From Niameybacter massiliensis (GTDB lineage: Bacteria > Bacillota > Clostridia > Lachnospirales > Cellulosilyticaceae), in NCBI RefSeq assembly GCF_001282685.1, contig NZ_LN875035.1, positions 1,833,788 to 1,897,787 of the forward strand: DNA of 64,000 nucleotides. The letters run 5' to 3'. The position numbers and the translations under genes were made by a program. The notes under the pieces are model-generated. The model ran no database searches, was not told the DNA's origin, and was given only the letters and a program-made list of their open reading frames with translations. Each line of letters starts with the position of its first letter. Within the stretch, counting starts at the first letter, position 1. Shown here one piece after another: positions 45,245 through 54,667 of the stretch.

Positions 45245-46189
45245 TTATATCACCACCATTTCTAAACTCATTGTGTGTTCTTGATCTGTAAATGTATGTA
45301 CTGCTGAGTTAATTAAAAAATAGCCCTCTATGTTTTCTTCTGGAATAGAAACATATGGACTATAACCTGCTTTACATCTTATATCACCTAGACACTCTAG
45401 TTTAAGCGATTTTTTCTCACGATTTTTAAGCTTTAATAGGGCCTGCGCTTGCTCCACGACTTGTGCCTTATTCAATTCTTTATCAAGCACATCATGATAC
45501 TGCAATCTCCCCCAACGCGCCTGAGTTATTTTGTCTTCTACTACAACTTCGCCTTCTACCCCGTCTTGTATCAGCTTAACCCGATTATAAGTATCTGAAT
45601 CAATATCTTTAATAGACTCATAATCCAATAGGAGTGTATCGCCGTCTATAACAAGGTCAAGCTTTGTATCTGCTATATCAAGAAGTTCCATAGCACCTAC
45701 ATTGTCTTGAAGAAAATAAGTTCTACCCGTTGCTAGGAGTGTTTTCTCTAATGCTCCATAGATCGCATCAAAGTACTCTTTATTGTCTGCTATGGTCTTA
45801 GGAATGACATAACCTGTAGAGGCAACCTTGCCTAATTTTATCTGATTAACCTTTGCAATAAGTTTTACAATCTCATCTGCAGTCTTATTGGCCATACCAA
45901 AGCTATCTTTATTTTTCAGATACCTCATTTGGTCATAAGCAAGGATTTTCTTTTCCTCTTCGTCACTTACCTTAAAAACATAACCATAAAATAGAGCGAC
46001 TTCATTGACTTTAAACAATACAACATCACCATTATTTATAGTGATTTTATGGGTAAAAACATCTCCGCCTATATAATCAAATTCTAAGCTTCCTGCTCTT
46101 CCTTTTCTTGAAGTCTTATAAATAACCTTCCCGTGTGGAACTTCAAAAATACTGCCTTGTCTATTATCAATAAGTAATTGAGTCGTCAT
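45245..46189 (-). CDS. xkdQ: baseplate hub protein (XkdQ)
   Basis: The 314-aa product matches XkdQ/YqbQ, a gp27/gpD-like hub: the TTQLLIDNRQGSIFEVP start, VVLFKVNEVALFYGYVFKV, and ILAYDQMRYLKNKDSFGMAN. Its ATG overlaps the xkdP stop by 4 nt. Confidence 0.87.
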   Translation of the reverse strand: MTTQLLIDNRQGSIFEVPHGKVIYKTSRKGRAGSLEFDYIGGDVFTHKITINNGDVVLFKVNEVALFYGYVFKVSDEEEKKILAYDQMRYLKNKDSFGMANKTADEIVKLIAKVNQIKLGKVASTGYVIPKTIADNKEYFDAIYGALEKTLLATGRTYFLQDNVGAMELLDIADTKLDLVIDGDTLLLDYESIKDIDSDTYNRVKLIQDGVEGEVVVEDKITQARWGRLQYHDVLDKELNKAQVVEQAQALLKLKNREKKSLKLECLGDIRCKAGYSPYVSIPEENIEGYFLINSAVHTFTDQEHTMSLEMVVI

Positions 46190-46842
46190 AATGTTAACAC
46201 CTGACCTGGATAAATTACATTAGGATTTGATATATTGTTCTTCTTCGCAATGTCCTTATATTTGCCACTATCCCCTAAGCACTTTTTAGCTATACTACAT
46301 AAAGTATCTCCTTTTTGTACTGTATAAGTCTTAGGAATCTCTTTTTCTACCGGTCTTTGTTCTGTTTTTGTAACAGACGCTTGATTGGTTTTAGATTCAT
46401 TAACTATTTCAACCTTTTTAACCTTAAACCATCTATACTCCTTAAAACTTATGGTGTATTCAATATCACCGACAGCACCAGCTTTTTCTTTATAGCTAAA
46501 GTCTTCAATGGTACAAGCCCAAGATAAATCGACACTGGTACCTGTAATCACAAGTCTTACAGGTTTGCCAGTGTCTCTCCATCTTTTTATTTTTTCAACA
46601 TATACTGCTGGTTTTAATAAATATTTGCTTGTTACATATGGCCCATTCTCCATAGGGAAAAGACCTTTTAAAGTTAAGGTGTATGCCTTAACCTTATTAA
46701 TTATTGTTACTTCACCTATATTTTGAAGTATGTGGCTTTTATTATTTCCTTTTTCCTTAACTTCAACTTCTTCTGGTAATACCGGAAACTCGAAGGCTTC
46801 TGCTTGATTATTGAAACTTAAATAGATTTTAGCCAATTCCAT
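46186..46842 (-). CDS. xkdP: LysM-domain tail protein (XkdP)
   Basis: The 218-aa product has a tail-type N-terminal domain (FPVLPEEVEVKEKGNNKSHI) and a C-terminal LysM domain (TYTVQKGDTLCSIAKKCLG and NVIYPGQVLTL, about residues 172-218). It matches XkdP, a hub/tail-tube initiator. The LysM module may bind peptidoglycan during injection. It overlaps the tape-measure gene by 14 nt. Confidence 0.9.
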   Translation of the reverse strand: MELAKIYLSFNNQAEAFEFPVLPEEVEVKEKGNNKSHILQNIGEVTIINKVKAYTLTLKGLFPMENGPYVTSKYLLKPAVYVEKIKRWRDTGKPVRLVITGTSVDLSWACTIEDFSYKEKAGAVGDIEYTISFKEYRWFKVKKVEIVNESKTNQASVTKTEQRPVEKEIPKTYTVQKGDTLCSIAKKCLGDSGKYKDIAKKNNISNPNVIYPGQVLTL

Positions 46843-48817
46843 ACACCTCCTTTGTACTTGCTTCCATTTCTTCCTCTATGGATTTCTCTATACGTCTTAA
46901 AATTTCATCAATATCTACCTCTTTACTTACTGGCCCTGTTTTGATATTAACTTTCGGAGTTAGTGTAACAAAGTTCTGGATAGATTCCATTTCAGCAAGT
47001 TCGCGCATAATTTCAAGGTCTTCATTGGATACATCTACTGTATCTTCAATGCTTCCAACTGAATCAATATGTCCACCTTCAAAGCCCATACTATTCATAG
47101 ATGTTGTAAGGTCTTCAAAGATTTGTATTGCTCCATTTGATAAATCCACACCAAAGTCATAACCTTTATTAAAATTATCCGCTACATCAAGCCTTTCCAT
47201 ACGTTCTATAGTAACTGTTTGTTCTCCGAAGGTGTCATCAGCCCATGATTGCATATTGCTTCTCCACCCTGCTAGTGTATCAGCCATGCTAGAGCCAAAA
47301 AGTGCATCCATAGCATTTGCTATACTCTCTAAAATACCTAATACTGTGTCTGCAAAGCCTATAAATAATCTAACAGTTGCTGCTAAAGGATCATTACAAA
47401 AGTTCCCAAGAAACTCACCAAATACAGCAAATAAATTCCAGATGTCAGCAACTAAGTTGTAAAGGAATGCGTAGAGCCCAAAGAATATCCCTGTAACTGT
47501 TCCTATAATTTGTTCTGTTGTTACACCCATACTATGCAACATAGTCATAAACAATATTACGCTACCGATCACCATTAATATAGGATAATTCATTATAATC
47601 CACGCACCAGCTTGTGCTATTAATGCTGGTACCATTGCCCATAATTTCGGCAATAGCATACTCCCTATAATCATACTTGCTCCTAACAACATCATACTAA
47701 CGAAATCCCAGTTTTCTATAAATAGGGATGCTACACTCCCTGCAACATTCCCCATAAATACCAATCCATTTGTTATCCATTCAATAACAGTTGCTATCAT
47801 AAGTAAAAAGCTCATGCCTTGTGGCGTATCTAACCACTCAGCAAATGCATAGAATTGATTAATCAAAGGATTTAGAATACCTGTCCCCTGATCATTAGCA
47901 AGATAATGTAAAAAGTTTGTCCAACTATTGCCTAATCTGGTTGTGACATCTCCCCATGTTCTAGGGATGTTTTCAAAAGTGCTATTAATGACATTTTTTT
48001 GATTTTCAAAGGCCTGTATGATTACATCTGTTGTTAGCTCACCATCTGCCCCCATACCTTTTAATTCACCTCTTGCTACGCCTAAACCATCTGCTAAAAC
48101 TTTCATTAAGTAAGGTGCATTTTCACTTAAAGAACGTAATTCATCTCCTTGTAAAACCCCACTACCTAATGCTTGTGATAACTGTAGCATAGCTGATTTA
48201 TTCATTTCCTCAGTACCACCACTGATACGAATAGCTTTATTAATTTGCTCTGTAAAATCCATAACCCCTTTTGTACTATCAAAAGCGCCTGACATAGTTA
48301 ATTTACTCATCATATCTACAGTCTCTGCATAACCACTACGAGTATCATTAGCCATCTGAAGAATTTTCTTCTGCAACTCATAATGCTTTATTAACCCATC
48401 ATTCATCATACCAATTCTTGAATTAATCATCATAGATTCATCGTTATAATTCATAAATATATTGATGCCATTACCTACACGCTGTATTAATTCAAGACCT
48501 TGATTCACTGCAATGGTAGCACTGCCTAATCTGTTCATCCTACTTTCACTGCGCCGGACTGATTGGGTAAATTCATCCTGATTCTGAGTCATACGGTCTT
48601 GCTGTACCTGTATTTCTCTCATCTCAGCACCAAGTTGGTTAACAGCACTTCTTGCAAGTTCGATCTCATGTGTACCAAAATCTATAGCAACATTTTGTTC
48701 AATGCTATTTTGCATACTTTCAAAAGCATTGAGTGTAAGTGCCATGGCTTGCTGCATTTGTTTTAATGGCCCTGTCACACCATCATAAAGGCTCATAGAT
48801 TGTTGAATCGTAGCCAT
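46829..48817 (-). CDS. tape measure protein (XkdO-like)
   Basis: The 662-aa product sets tail length and is ejected with DNA. It has an N-terminal coiled coil (residues 1-110), the tape-measure domain (SEQ blocks GTEEMNKSAMLQLSQALGSG and LQGDELRSLSENAPYLMKVL), and a hydrophobic middle (about 330-470). The length is short for a tape measure, suggesting a short contractile tail. It begins 9 bp after the stop of the frameshifted chaperone product. Confidence 0.88.
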   Translation of the reverse strand: MATIQQSMSLYDGVTGPLKQMQQAMALTLNAFESMQNSIEQNVAIDFGTHEIELARSAVNQLGAEMREIQVQQDRMTQNQDEFTQSVRRSESRMNRLGSATIAVNQGLELIQRVGNGINIFMNYNDESMMINSRIGMMNDGLIKHYELQKKILQMANDTRSGYAETVDMMSKLTMSGAFDSTKGVMDFTEQINKAIRISGGTEEMNKSAMLQLSQALGSGVLQGDELRSLSENAPYLMKVLADGLGVARGELKGMGADGELTTDVIIQAFENQKNVINSTFENIPRTWGDVTTRLGNSWTNFLHYLANDQGTGILNPLINQFYAFAEWLDTPQGMSFLLMIATVIEWITNGLVFMGNVAGSVASLFIENWDFVSMMLLGASMIIGSMLLPKLWAMVPALIAQAGAWIIMNYPILMVIGSVILFMTMLHSMGVTTEQIIGTVTGIFFGLYAFLYNLVADIWNLFAVFGEFLGNFCNDPLAATVRLFIGFADTVLGILESIANAMDALFGSSMADTLAGWRSNMQSWADDTFGEQTVTIERMERLDVADNFNKGYDFGVDLSNGAIQIFEDLTTSMNSMGFEGGHIDSVGSIEDTVDVSNEDLEIMRELAEMESIQNFVTLTPKVNIKTGPVSKEVDIDEILRRIEKSIEEEMEASTKEVYGIG

Positions 48818-48826
48818 GTCTCACAC

Positions 48827-49003
48827 CTACTTTCCTTTAGTTCTTCTAGCTGCTTTTTTCTCAGCTTCAATATGCATATCAATACTTGCATAAATAAAAG
48901 CTCTTTCAAGCCTATCCATACTTAATAATTCACTCGGTTTTATTCCAAGCTTATGGAGGGCGTAGTGGGCATAATTTGCCTCACCATCACCCTCCTTAAT
49001 TAG
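48827..49003 (-). CDS. -1 frameshift extension of the tail assembly chaperone
   Basis: A reading frame with no good start of its own continues in the -1 frame from the slippery site A-AAA-AAC (49003-49009), two codons before the chaperone stop, and ends with TAG at 48827. It adds 58 residues, including GDGEANYAHYALHKLGIKPS and HIEAEKKAARRTKGK. The fused product would be about 197 aa. This is the XkdN/XkdO-type equivalent of lambda G/GT. Confidence 0.8.
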   Translation of the reverse strand, partial: LIKEGDGEANYAHYALHKLGIKPSELLSMDRLERAFIYASIDMHIEAEKKAARRTKGK

Positions 49004-49419
49004 TTTTTTGCTTCATCTCTCAGCTCATTCATATCCTTTTCATACCCATTAATTTCTTGTACGATATTAAGAACCTCTTGATATTCTCCTGGTAAAAGCA
49101 TTGTCTTAAGGAGCACATCATCTCCCCTCACACCATAGGAATTTTGTAGATCCTCATTTTTCAAATCCGGATAAACAATACATGCTACTGCTACCTTACC
49201 CAAAAAGGTTGCTTGATCTACTTGGTCCATTGTAATATGCTTCTTAACTTTAACCTTTACCATACAGCTTTTACGAATTGCTGCTTCTTCTTCACCCGTT
49301 ATAGCTTTAAACTCAAATGGAATAGGTTTCCCACCTTCATCAATAAAACGGTCACTTACTACTCTTTTTTCTGTACCAACTTGTCTGGCATTTTGTGCCA
49401 TAAATGCTTGTAAATTCAT
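49000..49419 (-). CDS. xkdN: phage tail assembly chaperone (XkdN-like)
   Basis: The 139-aa product (NLQAFMAQNARQVGTEKRVV, EFKAITGEEEAAIRKSCMVK) matches the XkdN-type chaperone placed between tube and tape-measure genes. It keeps the tape measure in an assembly-ready state. Its last codons GCA-AAA-AAC-TAA contain a canonical slippery heptamer. AAGGAGG precedes the ATG. Confidence 0.88.
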   Translation of the reverse strand: MNLQAFMAQNARQVGTEKRVVSDRFIDEGGKPIPFEFKAITGEEEAAIRKSCMVKVKVKKHITMDQVDQATFLGKVAVACIVYPDLKNEDLQNSYGVRGDDVLLKTMLLPGEYQEVLNIVQEINGYEKDMNELRDEAKN

Positions 49420-49432
49420 CTTTATTTCCTCC

Positions 49433-49897
49433 TTAGCCTAATGTTGGCTTTTTAAATTTTTCTAATAAATCTGCATCACTAAATGTAAAATCTAAATCTT
49501 CTTCAAGGACATCTGCATCTACATCAAAGCTTGCTAAAACAACGCTGTCTAAGTTGCAGTCTTTAAGTAGTACAGTTTGTGTACCAATTGAAGAGGTTGG
49601 GTCCTCATTAGTCACCTGAATATCAAAATAGGTATCCACGCCTGTTTTCATATACTTGATCATAAGTTCTCTAAAAAGTGATGTGGCATAATACACCGTC
49701 ATACTTCCCTCACCACTCCAACCATTGGCCTTATGTTGTGTTCCTCTATGCCCTAAAGTCTTGATTTCTGTCTTTTTCTTTTTAGCTGTAGCTTCTAAAT
49801 TTTTGGCATAAAAAAGAGGCTCCACCCTCCCATCAATTGTGATGAAAGCTCTAGCCTCTTGCCCACTAATCGTATCACCTGCTTTAAAAAATCCCAT
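49433..49897 (-). CDS. xkdM: phage tail tube protein (XkdM)
   Basis: The 154-aa product matches the XkdM tube (core) family: FFKAGDTISGQEARAFITID, IKTLGHRGTQHKANGWSGEG, and a C-terminal DVDADVLEEDLDFTF. It polymerises into the inner tail tube. TAGGAGGG precedes the ATG. Confidence 0.92.
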   Translation of the reverse strand: MGFFKAGDTISGQEARAFITIDGRVEPLFYAKNLEATAKKKKTEIKTLGHRGTQHKANGWSGEGSMTVYYATSLFRELMIKYMKTGVDTYFDIQVTNEDPTSSIGTQTVLLKDCNLDSVVLASFDVDADVLEEDLDFTFSDADLLEKFKKPTLG

Positions 49898-49907
49898 AGT
49901 CTCCCTC

Positions 49908-51224
49908 CTATCTTACTGTTACAGTCATATACAATTTTTCCATGCTATCTACTGGTTGCACATAGATATTAGTTACGACTGCATCACTTTCTTGTCCTGG
50001 TAATACCTCAACATCTTTTGTACTATCAAAGTTTTGAATAGCACTAATCCCTTGAAGCGTATCTAGATAATTAATACACTCACCTTTAAAGAGTTTTCTA
50101 CCATCTGCATGATTATCCGTGCTCCCAAGATAATACTGACCAAAGATTGTATTTATGTCGTTCCCAATAGCATCTAATACACGAATCACTCGATTTTTTC
50201 TAAAGGATTTATCCTTATCTGCAGTAAAGCTTGTAAGCGTATTAATGTCTTGCTCGACAACCGCTTTTCCACCTTGCTCGACAAAGACAAATTCGCCCTT
50301 TTGTAAGGCTTCTATAATCTGTGTATTAGTGTATCTGACATCCACATCTACACTATCATCATAAGTTGTATATGTATTGGACTCATTTACCTCTGCACCT
50401 GCTGTAGCTGCTGCTACCCATGCTGTAGCTTTTACGGCATCAATGATTATACCATCCGTTAATTTAACACCATTCTTGACACTGATAATCCCTTCATAAT
50501 CTGCAGTAGGATAGTTTTCAAGTACCCCTTGTACTTTCTTCCCTTCCTCTTCCCTCATGCGTTTAATAAAGGATACGGCTGCACCTTTTACTGTACTATC
50601 TTTTGTAGGAATAGCCATAGTGTTCCATGTAAGGACCTCAATCGCTTTAAAGTAATCTAGATAACTTTGAGTTTCTGCTTCTGTATCTGTCCCATTTGTT
50701 AAAGGTGATCCAGAACTTGCTGCAAGAGCGCCTGTTCCACTAAAGGTCACAAAGCTATTATTTTTTAAATCCTCAACCTTTTTACCAAGTTGTTCATGTA
50801 CAGAGCGACCATCTAAAAGGGTTACGACCTTGAATGTACCCTCTGCATCCACATCTTCTGTCAATGTCACTGAAATAGCATTCCCTCTTGTTCCACCATA
50901 CCTGGCTGTTATTGTTAGGGGTTCTACTGTAGCTGTTGCTTTTGTACCATCATTTACTCGGTAAAGAAGTATCTTACTAGCTCTTTTTACGGCCTCTTTA
51001 ATAAGTAAAAGTTCTTGATCTAAAAGACTATAACCTAATACTTCTTGAATATCGGTTTCATTAGTAATCTCTATAACCTTTTTACTTGGTCCCCATTTTA
51101 ATGATAAAGGCATTGTCATAATCCCTCTATCGGATAACGTCCCAAGTGGCTTGCCAGCACTCTTAAAATTAATATATGCACCTGGTCTTACCTTGTTCTG
51201 AACAGTAAATGTACCTCCTGCCAT
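49908..51224 (-). CDS. xkdK: contractile tail sheath protein (XkdK)
   Basis: The 438-aa product matches XkdK-type sheaths: TFTVQNKVRPGAYINFKSAG at the start, DRGIMTMPLSLKWGPSKKVI, and FRKNRVIRVLDAIGNDINTI near the end. Presence of a sheath marks the phage as a contractile-tail type. Its ATG overlaps the stop of the preceding 52-residue gene (TAATG). Confidence 0.94.
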   Translation of the reverse strand: MAGGTFTVQNKVRPGAYINFKSAGKPLGTLSDRGIMTMPLSLKWGPSKKVIEITNETDIQEVLGYSLLDQELLLIKEAVKRASKILLYRVNDGTKATATVEPLTITARYGGTRGNAISVTLTEDVDAEGTFKVVTLLDGRSVHEQLGKKVEDLKNNSFVTFSGTGALAASSGSPLTNGTDTEAETQSYLDYFKAIEVLTWNTMAIPTKDSTVKGAAVSFIKRMREEEGKKVQGVLENYPTADYEGIISVKNGVKLTDGIIIDAVKATAWVAAATAGAEVNESNTYTTYDDSVDVDVRYTNTQIIEALQKGEFVFVEQGGKAVVEQDINTLTSFTADKDKSFRKNRVIRVLDAIGNDINTIFGQYYLGSTDNHADGRKLFKGECINYLDTLQGISAIQNFDSTKDVEVLPGQESDAVVTNIYVQPVDSMEKLYMTVTVR

Positions 51225-51382
51225 TATTTCACCTTCCTTTTCTTTTCCTTTTTTAATAATTCTTTAACTTCTTTCATGGTGTATGTTTTGTTTTCTTTTA
51301 GCAACACCTCTAAAAGATAACGTTCTTCTTGTTCGAATTGTTTACTATCTAAGAACTGATCTTTTGTAAATTTACTTTCCAT
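51224..51382 (-). CDS. small phage protein before the sheath gene
   Basis: The 52-aa, Lys/Glu-rich product begins MESKFTKDQFLDSK and ends with a basic KKEKKRKVK tail. GGAGGA lies 8 nt before its ATG. It overlaps the upstream gene by 11 nt and the sheath gene by one base, which fits real translational coupling. Small genes occupy this slot in PBSX-like phages. Function unknown. Confidence 0.65.
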   Translation of the reverse strand: MESKFTKDQFLDSKQFEQEERYLLEVLLKENKTYTMKEVKELLKKEKKRKVK

Positions 51383-51770
51383 AAACATGTTCCTCCAATC
51401 GGTTCATCTTTGGATATTGCTTCGCATCTTTCATTAAATGCACTTTATAATCAATAAAAAAATGAAGTACCCTATCCGATACCTCATGCTTCATCTTTTT
51501 ACCCTTTATTTTAATGGCTTCTAATACTTCCATTTGCTCATAGAGCTTATCGGCCATCTTTTCAGCATCCTTATTGCTTGTTGCAAAGTAATGTATATCT
51601 ATACTTACTTCGTGGATATAGCGTCTATCTAATTGTTGCGCTCTTGAGCCATCAAGTACCTTTACAAAGAAACTTGGCTCCTCAAAACCTTGCGATATTG
51701 ATTCACCATAGATAGGTATATCAGGATATAACCCATCTAACTGTTTAATGACTTCTTGTCTTATATCCAA
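51372..51770 (-). CDS. phage tail terminator-like protein (DUF6838 type)
   Basis: The 132-aa product (LYPDIPIYGESISQGFEEPS, YIHEVSIDIHYFATSNKDAE) matches the small tail-completion family found between the HK97-gp10-like protein and sheath in PBSX-like phages. The start is TTG, supported by AGGAGGG 6 nt upstream. Confidence 0.78.
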   Translation of the reverse strand: MDIRQEVIKQLDGLYPDIPIYGESISQGFEEPSFFVKVLDGSRAQQLDRRYIHEVSIDIHYFATSNKDAEKMADKLYEQMEVLEAIKIKGKKMKHEVSDRVLHFFIDYKVHLMKDAKQYPKMNRLEEHVYGK

Positions 51771-51781
51771 TCTATACCCTC

Positions 51782-52279
51782 CTATTTAAATAATTGTTCT
51801 AACACCTTCTTGCAATGTTTATCTGCTATTTGTTGCAGAGAATGTTCAACCTCTTTCATGGAAATCGTCAGCATAAAGCGCCCTTCTACCCACCCTTTAT
51901 TATTACGTTTACGGTGTCCATACTCAACAAACGATGCATATTCTACGTTGTTATAGATAAGAATAAAGTGTGTGTTACCATTTTTTCTTACACCTGTAAT
52001 ATACCAACCTTTTCGGAGTGTACCACCTAAATGTCCATCATATCTTGCCTTGGTTCTTAAAACTTTTTTACCTTTGTTCTTTCCATTTTTAATGCTATAT
52101 TCATAAGTTCCATAGTCACCTACAGGCGTTCTTTTTTTAGTTTTAGCCAGTACCCTATTACTGGCTTCTTTCAAGATAGCTTCTATAAGTTGTTGACCGA
52201 CTTCGTTCTTAACAGCTTCTTCAAAGTTTATAGCCATCTTTTCAAAAGCTTTATAATCTATTTTACCCCACTTGGCCAT
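51782..52279 (-). CDS. HK97 gp10-like / XkdI neck protein
   Basis: The 165-aa product has the KRTPVGDYGTYEYSIKNGKN, GGTLRKGWYI and NNVEYASFVEYGHRKRN blocks typical of the HK97 gp10 / XkdI family, a tail-head joining protein. Its ATG overlaps the preceding stop (TAATG). Confidence 0.87.
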   Translation of the reverse strand: MAKWGKIDYKAFEKMAINFEEAVKNEVGQQLIEAILKEASNRVLAKTKKRTPVGDYGTYEYSIKNGKNKGKKVLRTKARYDGHLGGTLRKGWYITGVRKNGNTHFILIYNNVEYASFVEYGHRKRNNKGWVEGRFMLTISMKEVEHSLQQIADKHCKKVLEQLFK

Positions 52280-52635
52280 TATGCTTTACCTACTTCAACA
52301 AGATTAATCTCTTGATGTGTAGAATAAACTGCTGGTAAGCCACTAGCTTCAAGGTTATAGGTTCTACCATGCTGAATAACTGCTATTTTACTTCCTGGTT
52401 TAACCTCTATCTCTGGTGCTAAAAATAACTTAACCATTTGACTGGCTTCTGCATGAACAGAGCCTTGTTTTGCATGAGTGTTTGAACTATGTGATAAAGC
52501 ACATGGCTGATTTTCAACAACAATTGTTTCTTGAGTTGTTGTTTCTCCATCTACCTTTATACTTTTCATGTTCTTAATGGTACAAATTGCTTCATAAGTT
52601 TTTTCTAAAATTTTTCTTTGTAGACTGGTATTCAT
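52279..52635 (-). CDS. head closure protein (XkdH-like)
   Basis: The 118-aa product is beta-rich (KLFLAPEIEVKPGSKIAVIQ, HGRTYNLEASGLPAVYSTHQ) and matches the XkdH/YqbH-type minor protein that closes the head opening. It lies between the connector and gp10-like genes. GGGTGATG precedes the ATG. Confidence 0.75.
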   Translation of the reverse strand: MNTSLQRKILEKTYEAICTIKNMKSIKVDGETTTQETIVVENQPCALSHSSNTHAKQGSVHAEASQMVKLFLAPEIEVKPGSKIAVIQHGRTYNLEASGLPAVYSTHQEINLVEVGKA

Positions 52636-52638
52636 TAC

Positions 52639-52989
52639 TTACATCACCCGAACCCTTTTATCCTTAAACTTGTCCAAAATCTGTACATCTTCAACAGTCA
52701 AACGTTCTTTTGTCGTGAGCATATTGATAGTCGTATCACCTCTAGAGACAGATTTAACTTCTTCATCCCATTCACCTATAACACCTGTTGCACCACTTTT
52801 GATATAAGCTATAACCTTTCTCTTTACAAAAGGCTCCAAAGCTCTCGGTAGTTCTTTTAAACTACAGTATTCTAATACTTCTACTACTAAATCTTCAATT
52901 TCTTCTCGTATTAAATCATCTTGATCTTCATCTACTATGGACAATCTTCTTTTAATGCTTACAAGTAGTTTTTCAACCAATTCATCCAC
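52639..52989 (-). CDS. head-tail connector protein (YqbG/gp6-like)
   Basis: The 116-aa helical product (VEKLLVSIKRRLSIVDEDQD, LEYCSLKELPRALEPFVKRK) resembles phage gp6-type connectors. The start is GTG with AGGTGA 6 nt upstream. Confidence 0.78.
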   Translation of the reverse strand: MDELVEKLLVSIKRRLSIVDEDQDDLIREEIEDLVVEVLEYCSLKELPRALEPFVKRKVIAYIKSGATGVIGEWDEEVKSVSRGDTTINMLTTKERLTVEDVQILDKFKDKRVRVM

Positions 52990-53008
52990 TATTTGTCACC
53001 TACTTTCT

Positions 53009-53040
53009 TAAAGAGACTACTCTTAATGAGTAGCCCCTAA
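53009..53040 (-). terminator. hairpin after the capsid region
   Basis: CTACTC / GAGTAG stem around ATTAA on the minus strand, overlapping the Rho_N-like stop, followed by a U-rich CTCTTT. It may be a weak terminator limiting readthrough from the strongly expressed capsid gene. Confidence 0.45.
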
Positions 53041-53181
53041 TAACTCCACTAATTCAGATTTTGTCATAGAAGAATAACCTTCTAGCCCTCTTTCTTTACA
53101 GAGTGCTTTTAATTGAGTCACTGACATAGTTTCATAGTGAGTATCTTCTTGTCTGGTACCATCACTAGCTGCTACATCCAA
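53023..53181 (-). CDS. short Rho_N/SAP-like phage protein
   Basis: A 52-residue frame ends with [20 protein letters not shown] then [14 protein letters not shown], the helix-extended-helix pattern of Rho N-terminal/SAP-like motifs, commonly encoded just after phage capsid genes. The start is uncertain: TTG at 53181 or the internal ATG at 53127. Neither has a good site, so re-initiation after the capsid stop is likely. Confidence 0.6.
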   Translation of the reverse strand: MDVAASDGTRQEDTHYETMSVTQLKALCKERGLEGYSSMTKSELVELLGATH

Positions 53182-53191
53182 TGTAGCTGGA

Positions 53192-54013
53192 CTAGGGTGT
53201 AGTCTTAATTTTAAGAAACCCTACAGCTACACCTTCTGGTCTTAATACTTGTCCACCATATACAGCAAGCCCACGAACACCATCTGCAAAGTCACTTTCA
53301 AGACGTAAAGCTTCTGTTTCTTGAAGTTGTTCACCGTAGCCAATAGCTGTATTATGATTTGCAATTACTTTAATAACGTCACTTGTTGTGTCCACATCTT
53401 CTGATAATACAAGTTGCGAACCGTTAATTTTAGCACCATCTAAAATACCATTTTCAAGTACTGTATAGTTACGAGTAAAACGATCATCTTTTTCAAGCAT
53501 ACCTAAAATATCAGCATTAATTGTAATAAAGCGTCCTGAACGTGGCACACGTTTCTTATCAAGTTTTTTATTGATATCAACAATTGTGTCATAAATATTT
53601 GTTTTATCAACTTCAATAGGTGACTCTTGTGTACCTAGCTTGTTATCTGCATGTGCACTTGCATAAAGTCCTAATACAAACTTATCTGCTGTTTCTTGAA
53701 GCACTGCACCTGCTTCTCTTACATGAGGGTCAATAAGCTCTCCTGCTGCTTGAACCTTATCAACATCTCCTACTTTAAAAGCCCAATACTTCTTTTGATC
53801 CATGTTGATTTCACGCTTTGGTGTAGTAAGTTCGTCAAATGTTACTGTTCCTGAATAATCCTTTACTGCAATATCCGATACAACATTATAAATAATTTTG
53901 TTCCCTTCAATCTTTGTTGGTGGCACTGTAATTGCCTTTGCTACTGAACGTGCATGAAATTTTTCAATTAATCTCGCTTCCCAAACTTGTGGGATAAAAT
54001 TTGTTACTGCCAT
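53192..54013 (-). CDS. major capsid protein
   Basis: The 273-aa product starts [20 protein letters not shown] and has [20 protein letters not shown] and [20 protein letters not shown], matching a clostridial phage HK97-fold capsid family (P22 coat-like/gp5). It follows the scaffold gene by 15 bp and has AAAGGAG upstream. It forms the head shell. Confidence 0.88.
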   Translation of the reverse strand: MAVTNFIPQVWEARLIEKFHARSVAKAITVPPTKIEGNKIIYNVVSDIAVKDYSGTVTFDELTTPKREINMDQKKYWAFKVGDVDKVQAAGELIDPHVREAGAVLQETADKFVLGLYASAHADNKLGTQESPIEVDKTNIYDTIVDINKKLDKKRVPRSGRFITINADILGMLEKDDRFTRNYTVLENGILDGAKINGSQLVLSEDVDTTSDVIKVIANHNTAIGYGEQLQETEALRLESDFADGVRGLAVYGGQVLRPEGVAVGFLKIKTTP

Positions 54014-54028
54014 ATACTTTCATCTCCT

Positions 54029-54667
54029 TTAAATTAAATGTTTGATTTGATCCCAGTTCTTATTAATTTCTTCTGGGCTCATTTTCTTTACATCTTCTAG
54101 TGTGTAATTGCTCTTCACCTGATTATTTCCACTTCCAGGTGTTGTTGTTTGAGTTCTTTCTTCTAAACGTTTTTCTACCGCTTCACTAAACATCTTTTTG
54201 AAGTCCGTAATACGTGTCATAATGTCTTCTGCTTTTTCTACCCCAGCCATGATCCAATCACAACATTCTGCTGGTAAATCTTCTGCTGCTAGGGTCTTAA
54301 GTGTCTGATTTGTAAGGCGCTCTCTTTCGAACTCACGTTTTTGCTTCTCAAACTCTTCTTTTTGTTTCTCAAAGACAGCCTTTTCTCTTTCTGCTGCACT
54401 AAGCTTTGCAAGACGTTCAGCCTCTTGTTTTTCTGCCTCTAACTTCTGCTGATAATCTTTCTCCCACTTCTCTTGAGAAGTTTTTAAGGCCTGTGTTACA
54501 CGCCTATCAATTTCTGATTGAAATTCCTGTTCTGTGTAGGTCTTCCCTTGTGGTTCACTTGGTGATGTAGGCTCTGTTGTTGGTGGCTGTTGTGTTGCTG
54601 GATCTCCTTCGCCTGGTTCTGAAAAAAATTGCAAGTTAAACTGTAAAGCTTTCTTATTTAATTTCAT
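54029..54667 (-). CDS. capsid scaffolding protein (DUF4355)
   Basis: The 212-aa product is Pro/Thr-rich near the start (about 18-42), then a long Glu/Lys coiled coil (45-125), and a helical C-terminus. YTEQEFQSEIDRRVTQALKT is the DUF4355 signature. It scaffolds head assembly before DNA packaging. AGGAGGT precedes the ATG. Confidence 0.9.
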   Translation of the reverse strand: MKLNKKALQFNLQFFSEPGEGDPATQQPPTTEPTSPSEPQGKTYTEQEFQSEIDRRVTQALKTSQEKWEKDYQQKLEAEKQEAERLAKLSAAEREKAVFEKQKEEFEKQKREFERERLTNQTLKTLAAEDLPAECCDWIMAGVEKAEDIMTRITDFKKMFSEAVEKRLEERTQTTTPGSGNNQVKSNYTLEDVKKMSPEEINKNWDQIKHLI

